64,000 nt of DNA, taken from Pyropia haitanensis. Its lineage: Eukaryota; Rhodophyta; Bangiophyceae; Bangiales; Bangiaceae. Under the pieces are notes generated by a model, which did no database searches, was not told where the DNA came from, and saw nothing but the letters and a program-made list of their open reading frames with translations. How positions within the stretch are numbered: the first letter of the stretch is position 1; each line of letters opens with the position of its first letter. Positions 40,347-51,707 of this stretch are shown here, piece by piece. The position numbers were made by a program, and so were the translations under genes. The stretch spans positions 484,801-548,800 of the forward strand of contig SDUX01000005.1 of assembly GCA_008729055.1 (NCBI GenBank), written 5' to 3'.

Positions 40347-42826
40347 TCAATACGTCAGCGGCGCCCACATCCGCGTGTCCATCACCACGATGGTGTGGTT
40401 GGAAAAGCACGCCGCGAGGCGGTCGCCGTTGCCATTCCACGCGACCTCAAACACCCCCCCGTACCCCCGAAAGGACCGCACCGCCCGCCCGCTCTTGACG
40501 TCCCAGACCACCACCGACCGGTCAAAGCTGCCGCTCGCGAGGTACTCCCCGTTGGGCGAAAAGTCCACCGAGTAGACCGGGTCCGTGTGCCTCGCGAGCG
40601 TCGTCACGCAGCGCCCCGCGTTGACGTCCCACAGCTTGACCGTCGAGTCAAACGAGGCGGTCGCGAGGAGGAGCTTGGCCCGCACCTCGGGCGACCAGCG
40701 GCACGTGTAGATCTCCTTGGTGTGCTCCCACAGGTTAAGCAGCGGCTCCGCCGCGTCGAGCGACCACACCTTGGCCGTAAAGTCGTCGCTGCACGACGCG
40801 AGGAGCGTGCCCGACGGGTCCCACTTGATCGCGTTGATCTCGTCTTTGTGGCCCTCCCACGCGCGCAGCGGCGTGTCGGACGCGAGCGCGCACACGTAGA
40901 TCATCTTGTCGGTGGAGCACGACGCAAACGACACGTCGTCGCGCCAGTCGACGTCCACCGTCGGCGCGGCGTGAAAGGCAAACTGCTTGACCGCCACCCC
41001 CGACGTTGCATCCCACACAATCGTCGACCGGTCGACGGAGCCGGTGAGCAGGTAGTTGCCCGGCGCGTTCCACTTTAGCGAAAAAAGCGGCCCCCGGTGG
41101 GCGGTGAGCGTCTGCGTCAGCACCCCCGCGTCCGTCCAGATGCGCGCCGCACCGTCGTAGCTGCCCGTCGCGAGGAGGGAGCCCCGCGGGTTCCAGTCGA
41201 TCGTCGTCACGTCGTTGACCCGCGCCTGCGCGCCCGTCTCGTAGTGCTTGCACACGACGGGCGACGCGGCGGCGACCGCCGCGGAACCACCCGCGCCCGC
41301 GCTCGCCGCGGGGATCGCCCACAGCCGCGCCGTGCTGTCACCCGAGCCGCTCGCGAGCACCGACGCCCGCGGGTTCCACGCGACTACAAACACCTCCGAG
41401 TTGTGGCCCATCAGCGTCATCATGTCCGACTCGGGCACCGCCGGTGCGTCGCCGGCCGCCGCCGCCGCGCCCGCCGCGCCAGCAGCCGCCGCGCCGCCGG
41501 CGGGGACGGCGGCCGCGGCTGCGGCGGCGGCAGCCGCGGCGGCGGCGGCAGCAGCTGACCCGGGCGCGCCGCCGCCGCCGCCGCCAACGCCCACCCCAGG
41601 GGACGTGCTGTCGGCAAGTGCGCCCCCCCCCCCCCCGCCGTCGACGCCCCCACCGGGCGGCCGATTGTCCGCCACCAGCACCCGGTGGACCGCCAGCAGC
41701 GACGTCGTGCCGTCCATGGCCGTCGGGGGCGGGACCACCACCGTCGCCGGTGCCACGGCGGGGGCGGTCACAGCGGCGGCGGCCGCGCCGCCACCGCCAC
41801 CGCCGGGCGCGGTCGCGGACGCCTCGCCGTCGCCACCGCCGCCGCCGCCGCCGCCGCCCCCACCCCCTCCGCCGCCACCGCCACCACCACCGCCACCGCC
41901 ACCGCCAGTGCCATCTGCCCCCCCCCCCCCCGGTCCGCCCCGTTGGCGCCCTCCCCGTCGCCCGCCGCAGACGCGGCCGACGGGTTGCCCCCCCCGCCCC
42001 CCCCTCCCCCCCCCCCCCTGCCGCCCCCCCGCCGCCGCCACCTCCCCCCCCACCCGCTGGCGACGCGGCCGCCGCTGCCGCGACCGCCGCGGCCGACCCC
42101 GGCGGGGGCGTCGGTAGCACCGCCGCGGGCGCCGACGCGAGCGTCGCCTCAATCTCCACATAGTTGAGGCCCCGTTGGAGGAAGGAGAGGAGCGCGCCGG
42201 GCGGCACCTGCGACCCGTCAATGGTCGACTTGTTGACGACCGACTCGTAGCCAAAGGAGAAGGCGGTGTGGACATAGCCTGCGCAAGGGGAGGGGGGGAG
42301 CGGGGGGGGCGCAGAGGGGTGGCGGGGGAGGAGGGCGGAGAGAGAGATAGGGGTGGGAGAAAGGAGGGCAGATGCGCATCGCGCGGTGGTGCGGGAACAG
42401 AAGGGAAGGATGGCAGGGGAGGAAGGGGAGGTGCAAAAGAGAAAAAAAACAACAGAGGACCCCGCAGGTGGAGCGGCCGCCGACACAGGTGCGCAGAGGG
42501 GTCGCCGGTGGCGTGGCAGACAGACAGAAAGCAGCAGCAGACAGAGTAGCTGCCGCGTCAGCGCTGGGCGCCTCACACGACGGCCGCCGACATGGCGGCC
42601 GCCGACACCGGCAGAGCCACAGGCCGCGAGTGTCACGGCGCAAGACCCACCAGCGGCAACCACGCCAAGCCATTGAGAGGGACGGGCATCATCCCCACTC
42701 CTTCTTCCCCACCCCCCCCACCGCCGCCCCCCCACCCCCCGGAGTACCAAGAAACGTACCGCTCTCCTGCAGGTATCGAAACACCAGGTAGTTGACCTCC
42801 TCCGAGGTGATAACGTTGGTGGACAT
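40347..42826 (-). CDS. TBL1: TBL1/HOS15-type LisH and WD40 protein (2 exons)
   Basis: Exon 1 (42760-42826) reads MSTNVITSEEVNYLVFRYLQ, a LisH start. A GTACGT donor at 42759 joins an acceptor at 42279, and exon 2 continues GYVHTAFSFGYESVVNKSTI and VPPGALLSFLQRGLNYVEIE, as in TBL1. WD40 repeats follow (MGHNSEVFVVAWNPRASVLA, TTIDWNPRGSLLATGSYDGA, INAIKWDPSGTLLASCSDDF, DPVYSVDFSPNGEYLASGSF), ending VMDTRMWAPLTY. TBL1 proteins bind histone tails and act in histone-deacetylase co-repressor complexes in the nucleus. Between LisH and WD40 lies a very long Gly- then Ala-rich linker (about 42100-41450); the frame of the LisH part and that of the WD40 part differ, and the switch lies in C/G runs near 42000. 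One indel there would restore continuity. Confidence 0.93.
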
Positions 42827-44972
42827 GACGCCGCCGCCGCCGCCGCTGCGGGTGGCGGCCAACGGCGCCTCTTCCCCCCCCCACCCTCCCCACTCCGCTC
42901 CGCTGCCTCTCCCCTGCGGCTACTCCTCCCCTCTGCCCCCGCCACCCCCACCCCCTCTCGCCACGCCCCGCCCCCCTCGCCTCCCCCACCTCCCCCACCC
43001 CCCCCTCCCTCCGGCCTCGTTGAGCACGCCCGGGGGGTGTCTAGGCGCAGCGCCGCGCGCGGCGGCCACCGCCAGTGCCGGCGCCACACCCAGACACGGC
43101 AGGGCGGCGGGCGGGGGGGGGAGGGGCGGGCGGGAGTAGTCGTGGAGGTGGGGCGCGCAGCGCGGCGCGCGGGTAGGGGGGGGGGAAATGGGGGGGGGGG
43201 GGAGGGCGCGGCCGGCACGCGCGCCGCAGGCCGGCACGTGCCGTGAGCGCGGCGGGCGGCGGGGGGGGAAGCGCGGCGGAAGAAACGGCAACCGCGGATG
43301 GACGGCCGGGCGGGCGGGCTGTCCGGCGGTGCGTCAGCACAAAGGCCACGGGACGGGGGGTTGACGCGCGCACTGGGCCCGGCGCAGTAGGGCAAAAAGG
43401 GAGGTTCAGGAAAAGCCTGTTTTGACGTGCTGCGGGGCCCACAGACGAGTCCACAGACGGTTTCCAGGATGGCTGTGGAACGCCTCTTCTCTATGAATTT
43501 GCGGATCCGCAGTGGACCATATGCAAAACTTTGCGGAGCACAAAGCTGCGTTCGAGTAAGTCAGCCAATCACCGCTCAGCATGCGAGGTCCCCTCGGTCA
43601 CTAGCCAATCAGTACTCTTCAAAGGTCCGGTGGCTTCCTGAGAGAATGCGCGTTCTGAGGCCCTGTCCACAGGCTTTCTTGTGGATTCCACAACTTTCTG
43701 CGGGGTGTCTTTGACAGCTCCTGTGGGGCACACAGGACGGTGACGGTCGGGCGACATGCACCCTGCTGTTTGACATGCTCTTGTAGCTCTGCTCACGGTA
43801 CTTCACGCATTGGTCGTACGCAGGGTGTATGTCGACCGACCATACGACCACCGGAGATAGGCAAAAAAAAAATTGAGATTGCTGGGGAGCATCGTACCGT
43901 GAGAGGGGATCCACGAACGAATGCGCAACTCGCTAACACGATTTCGGGCCGATTCCTGAACATCCCTTGAAGCACCACTGCGCGGCGGTGGCTGGCGGGC
44001 GCGGGGGGGCTGCCGGCGATACCCGGATGTGGGTTCGTTCACCAGTCGAGGGTGGGGTTGTGCCGGCACCGCTGGGTACACGCCGACGCGAGGCCGCGCC
44101 AGGCCGCCGCGACACGTCACTATGAGCCGTCGTGGCTGTCTGTACCGTAGAGTGACTCATTCAACTGTATGCGCAAAATTCCCAACCACCAGTACGGTCG
44201 ACATTTTTTTGGTGAAGGAGCGTCCAGGCCGGGGACTGCGGGCGGCACGCGCACGCACCGTCCCGGCGGTGCCGCGCCGCCACTCGCCCGAGCCGCGCTG
44301 CGCGGCGGCGCGCGGGGATGGCGGCCACAGGCTACGACGGCCCCCGGGCGGCTGCATACCCAGCGTCACGGCGCCGGCCACGAGGCGGCTCAAAACCGTT
44401 GCGGGCGTGCGACTGGGCCGGGTCGGGCGCGGCCGGGCTCGGGCAGAGACCGACGTCGGCCGCCGCCCACGCGCCGACGCTGCGCTGGCTTTGTGCTGGA
44501 TAAGCAGTGGCGGTAGAGCGGGTGTGTGGTGGCGCGCAAGGGGAGGGTGCTCGACGCAGGGGGTGGGTGGCCGCGCGGCGGTGGGGCTCGTGGTGCCGTC
44601 GACGACCCGTGTGGAGAGGGGGATGGGACAGCGCGCTTGGAAGAAAAAAACGCAACGGTTGGCACGGGCGGCGGCTGCCGTGCGCTCGCAGCGCCCGCGG
44701 CACGCGCGCCGCGACGTGAAGCAGCTCCAGGTCTCCCGTGCCGCGACTCTCAACGCGTCCACGCCCGCCTTCCCCCCCCGCCATAGCCGCCCGCTCGCTC
44801 GCCGGCCCGTCCGCTCGCCCGTCCACACGCCGCTCCAAAAGACACTCCCTGTCCCGCGACAAGAGAGAGAACAATAGAAACGGAGGGCGCATGGACATGG
44901 GCTGCGGCCACCCGGCCACGCAATGTACCGCCCCCATCCCTCGCGCCCAACCCCGCCGCAGGGGAGGGCCGC
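42827..44972. other. Spacer between TBL1-type gene and kinase, no gene seen
   Basis: 42830-43240 is C/T-rich then G-rich low complexity. 43240-44200 has mixed composition with short frames only. 44200-44860 is open in several frames, the longest on plus (44029-44877, Arg/Ala/Pro-rich) and minus, but no domain is visible in any. Confidence 0.4.
43565..43609 (+). promoter_or_regulatory. Two CCAAT boxes upstream of the TBL1-type gene
   Basis: CAGCCAATCACC and TAGCCAATCAGT, 40 bases apart in the same orientation, about 740 bases before the TBL1 start codon. The identical GCCAATCA core in both supports a functional pair, though the distance is long. Confidence 0.35.
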
Positions 44973-46734
44973 TCACAAAAAGCCTGCCCGCACCGCCGCC
45001 TCGGCGCTCCGCCGCTGCCGTGGCTCCGCCCGCATCATCCCCGCGAGGAGGTCAAATGCGGCGGCCGCCGCCGGGTCGGGCGACAGCGCAAGGAGGGCGA
45101 GGTCGTCGAGGGGGGCGCTCGCGGCGGCGCTCCCGCCGCGGCCCCCCGCCCCACCGGCGCCACCACCGCCTGGCCGCACCGCCTCGCGGTAAGCGTAGAG
45201 GTCATAGTCCAGGGGCTCCAGCCGCGACCGCAGTTCACGCAGCCGCGCTTCGGACGCGTAGGCGGGGAGGAGGACGCGTAGGCCAACGAGCGCCAATGAA
45301 AATACGTCGAAGGCAAAGGGCGCCGCGAGCGACAGCCGTTGCTCGGGCGCGCCGTACAGGGGGTCCAGCGTGTGCGTGCGGATGCCCCGCTTGAAAGGGC
45401 TGGACCAGTCGCAGCAGCTGCCCATGTCAATGAGCTGCGGTCCGAGGGGGGTGACATTGGGGAGGAAGAGCCACCACCACGACGGGCAGGGGAGCACGGC
45501 GGGGAAAGATCCAGCCATACGCAGCAGGGGTGAGCGCGGCAGATCGCGCAAAGGTACCACAAGACAGCAGCGCAGACACCACAAGACAGCAGCGCAGGCA
45601 CCACAGCACAGCAGCACAGGGGTAGCACATACAGACCGTGCCACCGAGGTCCTGTCAGTCACTCGTCCAGGCGAGAAAATGATGACCGCCTGCAGACGGT
45701 GGGACTGCCGCCCAGCAGGCGGCCGCCCCTTCCCCTGCCCCCCACCCCCCCCAAAGCTCCGTGCCATGAGCAATGCACCGTGCTGGGAGACGCTCCCCAC
45801 TCCGCAGGTACCTTGAGTGGCGCCACCGGGTCTGCCGGATTGACAATCACGTTGGATGGCTTGATGTCGCGGTGGATCAGCCCCTCCTCGTGCAGCCGCC
45901 CGACCGCACGAAGGAGGAGCCCCATGACGCGGCGGAAGAGTCCCAAGTGGTATCCCCCCTGGAGGCCCGTCCCAACTGACCCGACCGCCGCGGCCAGATC
46001 CGTCACCGGCCGGGCGCCGAGGTAGTCCTCCAGCGTTGCACCGTCGCCCTCCTTGGCCCACACCAGAAAGTGGGAGCTGTCCACCACCGCGTCGCCCAAG
46101 TAGCGGGGCCAAAACGGGGCGGCCGCGGCAGCCTCCTCGGCCGCCGCTGCCGCCGCCGCCGCCGCGGCGCCGCCGTCATAGACCAGCCCGCCGGCGGCGC
46201 CAATGCCCATGCCAACGGCGGCAACGCCGGCGTCACTGGCGCCGCTGTTGCTGCTGCTGCCGCCGCCGCCGTTGCCGCCGCCGCCACGACGGTTGGCGGC
46301 GGCTACGTGCGCGCGCTCCAGCTTGCGGTACACGTGCCGCTCCGTGTCGAGCAGCCGCCGCGCCAGCGGGTCCCGGTTGGCGCGTTTGAGCACCACTGCC
46401 ACCCCCGACGACGCGTCCGTCCCGAAATAGACGTCACCGTACGAGCCCACCGCGATGGGCGCGCCAAGGTCCACGCCTTCTACCTTGACGCGCGGCGCCA
46501 TGGCCACAGGCGCCAGGGGGGTCGTGGGGGGGCGGGGGGGGGGGAGGACGCCGGCCGCCGCCGCGTCTGGGGCGGCCGCCGGGGGGGGGGGGGCGCCAGC
46601 CGTCTTGCCGCCCCGCCCGTGGGAACGGCGACCGCCCGCGCTGGCACAAATGCAGACGAGAAGAGCGGAGGCGGGCGGCCGGGGGCCACTGCCAGCCCCA
46701 CGCCCCCAGCCGCAAACGCCACCATGGACACCAT
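44973..46734 (-). CDS. Ser/Thr protein kinase with plastid-like leader, tentatively STN7/STN8-like
   Basis: Kinase motifs in order: glycine loop VGSYGDVYFG, catalytic Lys in VAVVLKRA, HRD as GLIHRDIKPSNVIV, DFG replaced by DMG in LIDMGSCCDW, and APE in LDPLYGAPEQR. A GTACCT donor at 45811 and acceptor at 45435 join PVAPLK to LIDMGS in phase 0. Large Gly/Asn/Ala inserts sit in the N lobe. ATG at 46734 opens MVSMVAFAAGGVGLAVAPGR with FVPARAVAV, a plastid-targeting style; it is in another frame from the kinase part, the change falling at a C/G run near 46582. Without that part the first in-frame ATG is 46501 (MAPRVKVEGVDLGAP). LDPLYGAPEQ resembles thylakoid kinases STN7/8, so light-dependent phosphorylation is possible but unproven. 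Confidence 0.75.
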
Positions 46735-47867
46735 GGCCGTCCGCGGCGCGAGGGTAAGCGACAGCTGCTCTGGGGCGCAGTCCCGGCCGGAATGCGCAGT
46801 GAGAGAAGGGGGGGGGGCGGGGGCGGACGGCGGGCAGCCAAATGGACAACAGCACCCGCTTCGTCTGGACGCCACGGCAGCACACGGCTTGCAGGAAGAG
46901 CGTAGAGCGTGCCTTGGAGCCAAAAGCAGGGTGGGAGGGGCGGATCGTGAGCGGAGCCAGCGGCGACGGGAGCGAGGGGGTGGGGGAGAGGATGGGAGCG
47001 ACGGGGGTCGGCGCGGTGCAAGCGCGGCGGAGCGGTGGTGGGCAGTGGGATTGCGGATCCTGCCCGGCCCACACGCCAACGAGTGGCGCGGCGCGGCAGT
47101 GGCGCCGGCATGCGACACATGTGGGTCCCCACAGCTGCCACTGCACAGGGCGTGTGTGGTGCGGGGACCCGCTTCGGGCCGGGCAAGCGCGGCACAGGGC
47201 GTTCGATTTTTGCAGCCAATGGCGCCTCGCCGCAGTCCTATTGGCGGTGCATGAGCCGTCCAGACACGCGCCGCCTCCGCCACGTCCCCGCCACACCCCC
47301 ATAGGCGTCCACTTATGAATCCTGGCACGCGGCCAGCCCTAAACAAAAGCCCGCCCTCCCTCCGGAGCGCGTCGGTACCTGAAGGGATCAGGGCGCCGCA
47401 CGCACGGAGCGCTCCGGCACAGGGGGCGACGGGCGGGCCGCTAAGCTCGGCCCGTCGCCGCTGCCGCCGCCGCCCCGCACTCCCACGAGTTGCCCGTGCG
47501 CCTGTCCGCGCGGCGTGCCCCCCTGCTGTCCTCGTATTCGGGGTAGTGTGTGCACCCACTTCCTGCAGGCAACCCGCACGACAATACCGCCAAAGCCCCT
47601 GCCAGCTTAGTGCGGCCGAGAGGGCGACGCTCCGCCCCCCATCCACCCCGCGGGCGGTCAACAAACGCCCAAGTGCTGGTCGTGGACGGCCAGCCGCCCG
47701 GGGTAAACGGTGCAGCGGCGGCACGGAGAGCCCACGGCCTCACCATCGGGTCTCCTCGGGTTGGACAAGACGGTGCGAACAGGACTGATCAACAGCAAAA
47801 AAAAGAATCAACCCGACGCCGCAAACAAGAGCATACACACTGCGGGGTGGGCATATCCACCCGACGG
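46735..47867. other. Spacer and promoter region between kinase and PSMB4
   Basis: Short overlapping frames only. It holds the paired CCAAT sites at 47216-47244. Minus-strand frames that continue past the kinase start are Pro/Arg-rich and carry no domain. Confidence 0.4.
47216..47244. promoter_or_regulatory. Opposed CCAAT pair upstream of the kinase gene
   Basis: GCAGCCAATGGCG and CCTATTGGCGGTG form an inverted CCAAT pair with 19 bases between the boxes, about 480 bases before the kinase start at 46734. The arrangement resembles the pair at 21792. Confidence 0.4.
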
Positions 47868-49806
47868 TTACCACGAGCTCTCGTCGCCCGCCCGCGCTCC
47901 CTGCACAAAAGCCTTGTAGTTCCACTCGGTTTCCAGCTTGACCATTTCGCCCACCTCTACCCCTGCCGCCGTCACAGACGCCAGCTGCACCACATCGTTG
48001 GTGCGGGCGTCGCGGTAAAAGAGGACCTTGAGGATGTCCTGGAGAACCACCTTGGCCTCCGCCACCGTGATGTCCGGACGGTGCGCATTCCGCAGCAGCG
48101 GCAGGCCAAGGTGAAGGGCAAAGCCTGTCGCGAGCACGTCCGACGAGTACGCGGTGCCGTACAGATCCACTAGCGAAAGCGTCCTGTGCCAGTCATCGGC
48201 AGAGAATGGGGCAAACATGATACCACAGAACAAACATGGAGAGGAAGTGGAGAGAGCGTCACAGAGTCAGTACACCGTACAGTGCGATTGAACCGCACCG
48301 GCGGCTGTCGCTGCAATGCAACGGAAAACGGCCAGGTGACGCAGTAGCTATTCGCCATACAGCCCACACCTCCCGCATGAGAAATTGGATCCAAGCAGCA
48401 GTGTGTCGGAATGACCTGCAAAGACGCCAGCCAACAGCGGGACCCACACGAGGGCCCATCGCTGACATGAGCACGCAAGAAGTTGCCGCTCACGGGCACC
48501 ACCGCGTCAACACCGGCAAACACATACCCTTCCCCCTTATGGTATCCCGCCACCAGGACCGAGTTCCACAACGGGTCCACCTTGCACCGCCGGTGGTACA
48601 TGTGGCGTGCCAGGAATGCGTGAATGGCTCTGCAGCATGACGACGTGCACCAGAGAGGGTGTAGATAGACAAAACCCACCAAGAAATAGTCGTAGCAGCA
48701 GCAGAACAGAACCACAAGCGAGAGACACAACGGCAAAGGCGAGTCAATTTCAATGCACCCAGGAGTCCATCGACGCTGAACCCAGTCGAAGAGAGTCAAT
48801 CTACATGACCACAGCGCAGCGGAGATGAGAACAGATGCACAGCGAGACCCTCCATCGACAGAGCACAGAAGCAAAAGTAAAGCGCCAACTCCGTTCACCT
48901 CGCACACATCAACTGGAACGAACGTACTTGGGCGACAGAGACAGCCCATCATTAGTAACGTATTGAGCGGTCATCTCCGCGTCGACCATCGTCTGAAGCT
49001 GCTGGAAGTCCGAGTAGTCCCCCCCGACGCCTAGAATGCAGTTGGGGGATGCCACGTGCATCCGCGTCAGGCGTTTGAAGCGGGCCAGCGACCCGTACGA
49101 CGCTGTGAGAGGCCGTAGGGTAGCGCGCAGTGTGCACAACAATACGGACGGGCAGCGGCAGAGTCAAGAAGAAAAAAGCGGAGCGCGGAACAGATCGTCA
49201 GCTACCAAAGGATAGGCAAGAGACTGGCTACACAATCAGTCGCACTAACCGCAGTGCACAAGCCTGCGGTCGGATCCACAGGCCACGACAAAAGCCAGCG
49301 GGTCGCGTCGCTACCACGACCTGGTGAACTGCGCTGTTGCTACGACCGAGTGGTCCGTATTGCCAACAAAACCAACGGGACTGCATTGCCGCCACAGCCG
49401 CGCGGGGCGAGTCGCAACCACAACCGAGACGCCAGCCACAAGCTGGGCAGGGCCCAGCTGCCAGTCACCCTTTCTCCCAGATAGGAGAACGCCCGACAGA
49501 CAGCAGCGTCCAGCAGAGCAGCGCGATACGCCCACAAGACTCGATGACTGCACCAGGCTGCCTGCCGCCAACCAGGCTGCCTGCCGCCACTCCACAGTCG
49601 GCACTCGTCGACGGTATCCCAGCTCCGTACACCCTCTGAAACGTACCCATCGTGTCACACGCAATGACCACCCCATCTGCGCACTTGATGCCCAACACAC
49701 TGGAGCCCGTCACGTAGGGCACCTGGGTGCGAGTCAAGGGGGCGCCTTCCACAGCCACCGACGCACCGGTCCCGCGCGATCCCTCGGTCAGCCGCAGGCC
49801 GCTCAT
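47868..49806 (-). CDS. PSMB4: 20S proteasome subunit beta type-4 (beta-7), 4 exons
   Basis: A non-catalytic beta subunit of the 20S core. Exons by homology and phase: 49806-49647, 49102-48928, 48629-48514, 48169-47868, giving 250 aa. Diagnostic parts: YVTGSSVLGIKCADGVVIAC, SYGSLARFKRLTRMHVASPN, ILGVGGDYSDFQQL, CKVDPLWNSVLVAGYHKGEG, DLYGTAYSSDVLATGFALHL and VLFYRDARTNDVVQLASVTA. The usual catalytic Thr is absent and the GSSVLG strand takes its place, as in PSMB4 elsewhere. Donors 1 and 2 are GTACGT. The third (GTGTTGACG, at 48513) is non-standard; it is the only phase-compatible GT that keeps the VDLYG alignment ungapped. Acceptors are CTCACAG, CTGCAG and CGCTAG. ATG at 49806 starts MSGLRLTEGSRGTGASVAVE. 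Confidence 0.95.
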
Positions 49807-50304
49807 GGCGGACGCGGCGCCAAGACCACGTACAATACCAGAGGGGAGGAAGCAGGAAAGCTACAAAGGCGAAGATGCGAAGTTGGGGGACCCACTGCCG
49901 AACCAGAAGGATAGCGTGGGAGCGAACGGGACAGGGTTTCGTGCAGTCCCAGAGGGCGAAGAAGACTGTCGCGCAGTGCTGTCCGATTCGATGGCACCTG
50001 TCGGGAGCCATTAAATATAGAGAAGTTTACAAAGAATTAGTGATCCTTGACGGGAAGACAAAGTTGCCACGTTTCAACTCTGACCCAATGAACAACAACA
50101 CAATTTATGTCGGCCATGGAACCGTACTTTCCATCGTGCGGACAAGCTGTTGCAGCATTGCTGAGCGCGTCATACATCTAAGTGTAAATATTCCTGGTAC
50201 GTGTTCACTGCACGCCCGCCCACGTCTCGGCTCACACTGAACCTCATCCCCATTCAGCTGGCCATTGCTTGGCTCCTGCTTGCGTTCTCCTCCCCTGAGC
50301 CACC

Positions 50305-50718
50305 ATGCCTCCACCACCCCCTCCCGCACCCTTCCGCCTCCAGCGCGGCAAGCGCATTGGATATGTGTCCGCCCCAACCTCTGTTCCCCCCAATACTATC
50401 ACACCAGCCGCCACCCTCGCCTTGTTGACCGCAACGGCACGGCGCTTGTTTCCGGTACCCGTGGACGCCACGGACAGTGGGCCCCGCCTGATGGTGACGG
50501 CTACCGGTTCAGGCGAGACGAGTGGTGGCGGAGGGGCGAGTCGGGGAGGCGGGCCCGGCTCCAGTGGTGGCAGCAGCCGCTCTGCTGGAGGGAAATGGGT
50601 GCTTCTTGATGAGGCCATTTTGGTGAGCGGTGCGCCCTTGCCTGTGGTGGCTGTGTGCTACGAGCGAGCTTGTGGGTGGGAGACGGGGGAAGACGCACTG
50701 GCGGAGGGGGCGGTGTAG
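50305..50718 (+). CDS. Small unrecognised ORF divergent from PSMB4 (137 aa)
   Basis: ATG at 50305 (MPPPPPPAPFRLQRGKRIGY) opens a single frame to TAG. A Ser/Gly-rich middle is followed by GGKWVLLDEAILVSGAPLPV and VAVCYERACGWETGEDALAE, which has mixed protein-like composition. No family known. It lies about 500 bases from the PSMB4 start in the opposite direction. It may be a first exon: a G|GTGAGC near 50722 just past the stop would be a usable donor only if the frame is read differently. Confidence 0.4.
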   Translation: MPPPPPPAPFRLQRGKRIGYVSAPTSVPPNTITPAATLALLTATARRLFPVPVDATDSGPRLMVTATGSGETSGGGGASRGGGPGSSGGSSRSAGGKWVLLDEAILVSGAPLPVVAVCYERACGWETGEDALAEGAV

Positions 50719-51089
50719 GGCAAGGTGAGCGCCGTATGATTTCTGCTCGATCGTTGGCGCGCGGCTTACCTCGTCGCTCGTCGCGAGGGAATGTGTTTGA
50801 GCGCCAGGAAGAGATGTCCACGTCGTCAAGGGGGTCGCACGGCACCGACTAGACGTGTGGAGTGCGTATCAGGTGAAAATGCTTTGGTTTGTTGTGTTAC
50901 GATCCAGTTCGTCTTTGGCGATGGGACGAGCGAGTACGTTCGGTTGTACAAACTGCCCTGACTGTGGATTCAGCGCTCGTGAGCAGCGCCAGGCACCCTT
51001 GCGTTGAAAATGCAATGAATCCCCGCTCACGCACACCGTTACTGCTCATTGTGCTGAGTGTTCATGAAGTCTTCCATCGAGGAAGCGAG

Positions 51090-51707
51090 TCAAAAAAATT
51101 CGTGCAACAAGAAGCTCAGCTTTTCATCCAGTTTTAGCCACTGCCCACTCGAGGCCAGGTACTTCAGTAGTCCCATGCTGAAGTGCAGGTCCAAAATCAA
51201 GCTAGCGACCTCTGGAAACTCTGCCACCTGAAGTACTTTGGCTCTCACGTGGCCACCCAGAAACTGGCTATGAGTACGAAATGAACTCTCTGACAAAACC
51301 GATCTTGTGGAAGAACGTCGTCCGATCGGCTGTGAGCAGCGTCTTGCGATTCTCAAGCTTTAACTCGTGGATGTGGCCTACTACAGACCGAATGACCTGA
51401 TGTTGTTCTTTCGTCGATGAGAACATAGCTCTCTTTCTTCTGCATAGAGGTACAGAGTCAAACAAGGTGCACGGAAAGCAGAAGATGATTACTGAAAGAA
51501 AGAGCTCGACAAGGTTGTTACGGGAATACCTAATGTCGCAAACTTCGGGTCCCTAGATTCAAAAGAATCCGGCGCACATGAACCTTCACAATAATGTCTG
51601 ATCTGAACCAGGAATGTCACAGATTCGCTGCATCTCATTGCGAGCACGCGCATTCCGAAAATACTTTTTTCAAACGCTTTCGAGGCCGCGTCCAGATGTG
51701 CATCCAT
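51090..51707 (-). pseudogene. Degraded coding relic, possibly a transposase
   Basis: Three adjoining minus-strand frames each read like ordinary protein: MDAHLDAASKAFEKSIFGMR (51489-51707), STKEQHQVIRSVVGHIHELK with LENRKTLLTADRTTFFHKIG (51268-51465), and FPEVASLILDLHFSMGLLKY with LASSGQWLKLDEKLSFLLHE (51090-51356). The last two overlap by a frame change. Such sequence is unlike the Gly/Arg shadows elsewhere and unlike random spacer. I take it for a decayed mobile-element gene, but no diagnostic catalytic motif is visible. Confidence 0.35.

Noticed and set aside
40395..41078. Plus-strand ORF of 227 codons in the WD40 gene
   Set aside because: Antisense shadow of the WD40 repeats.
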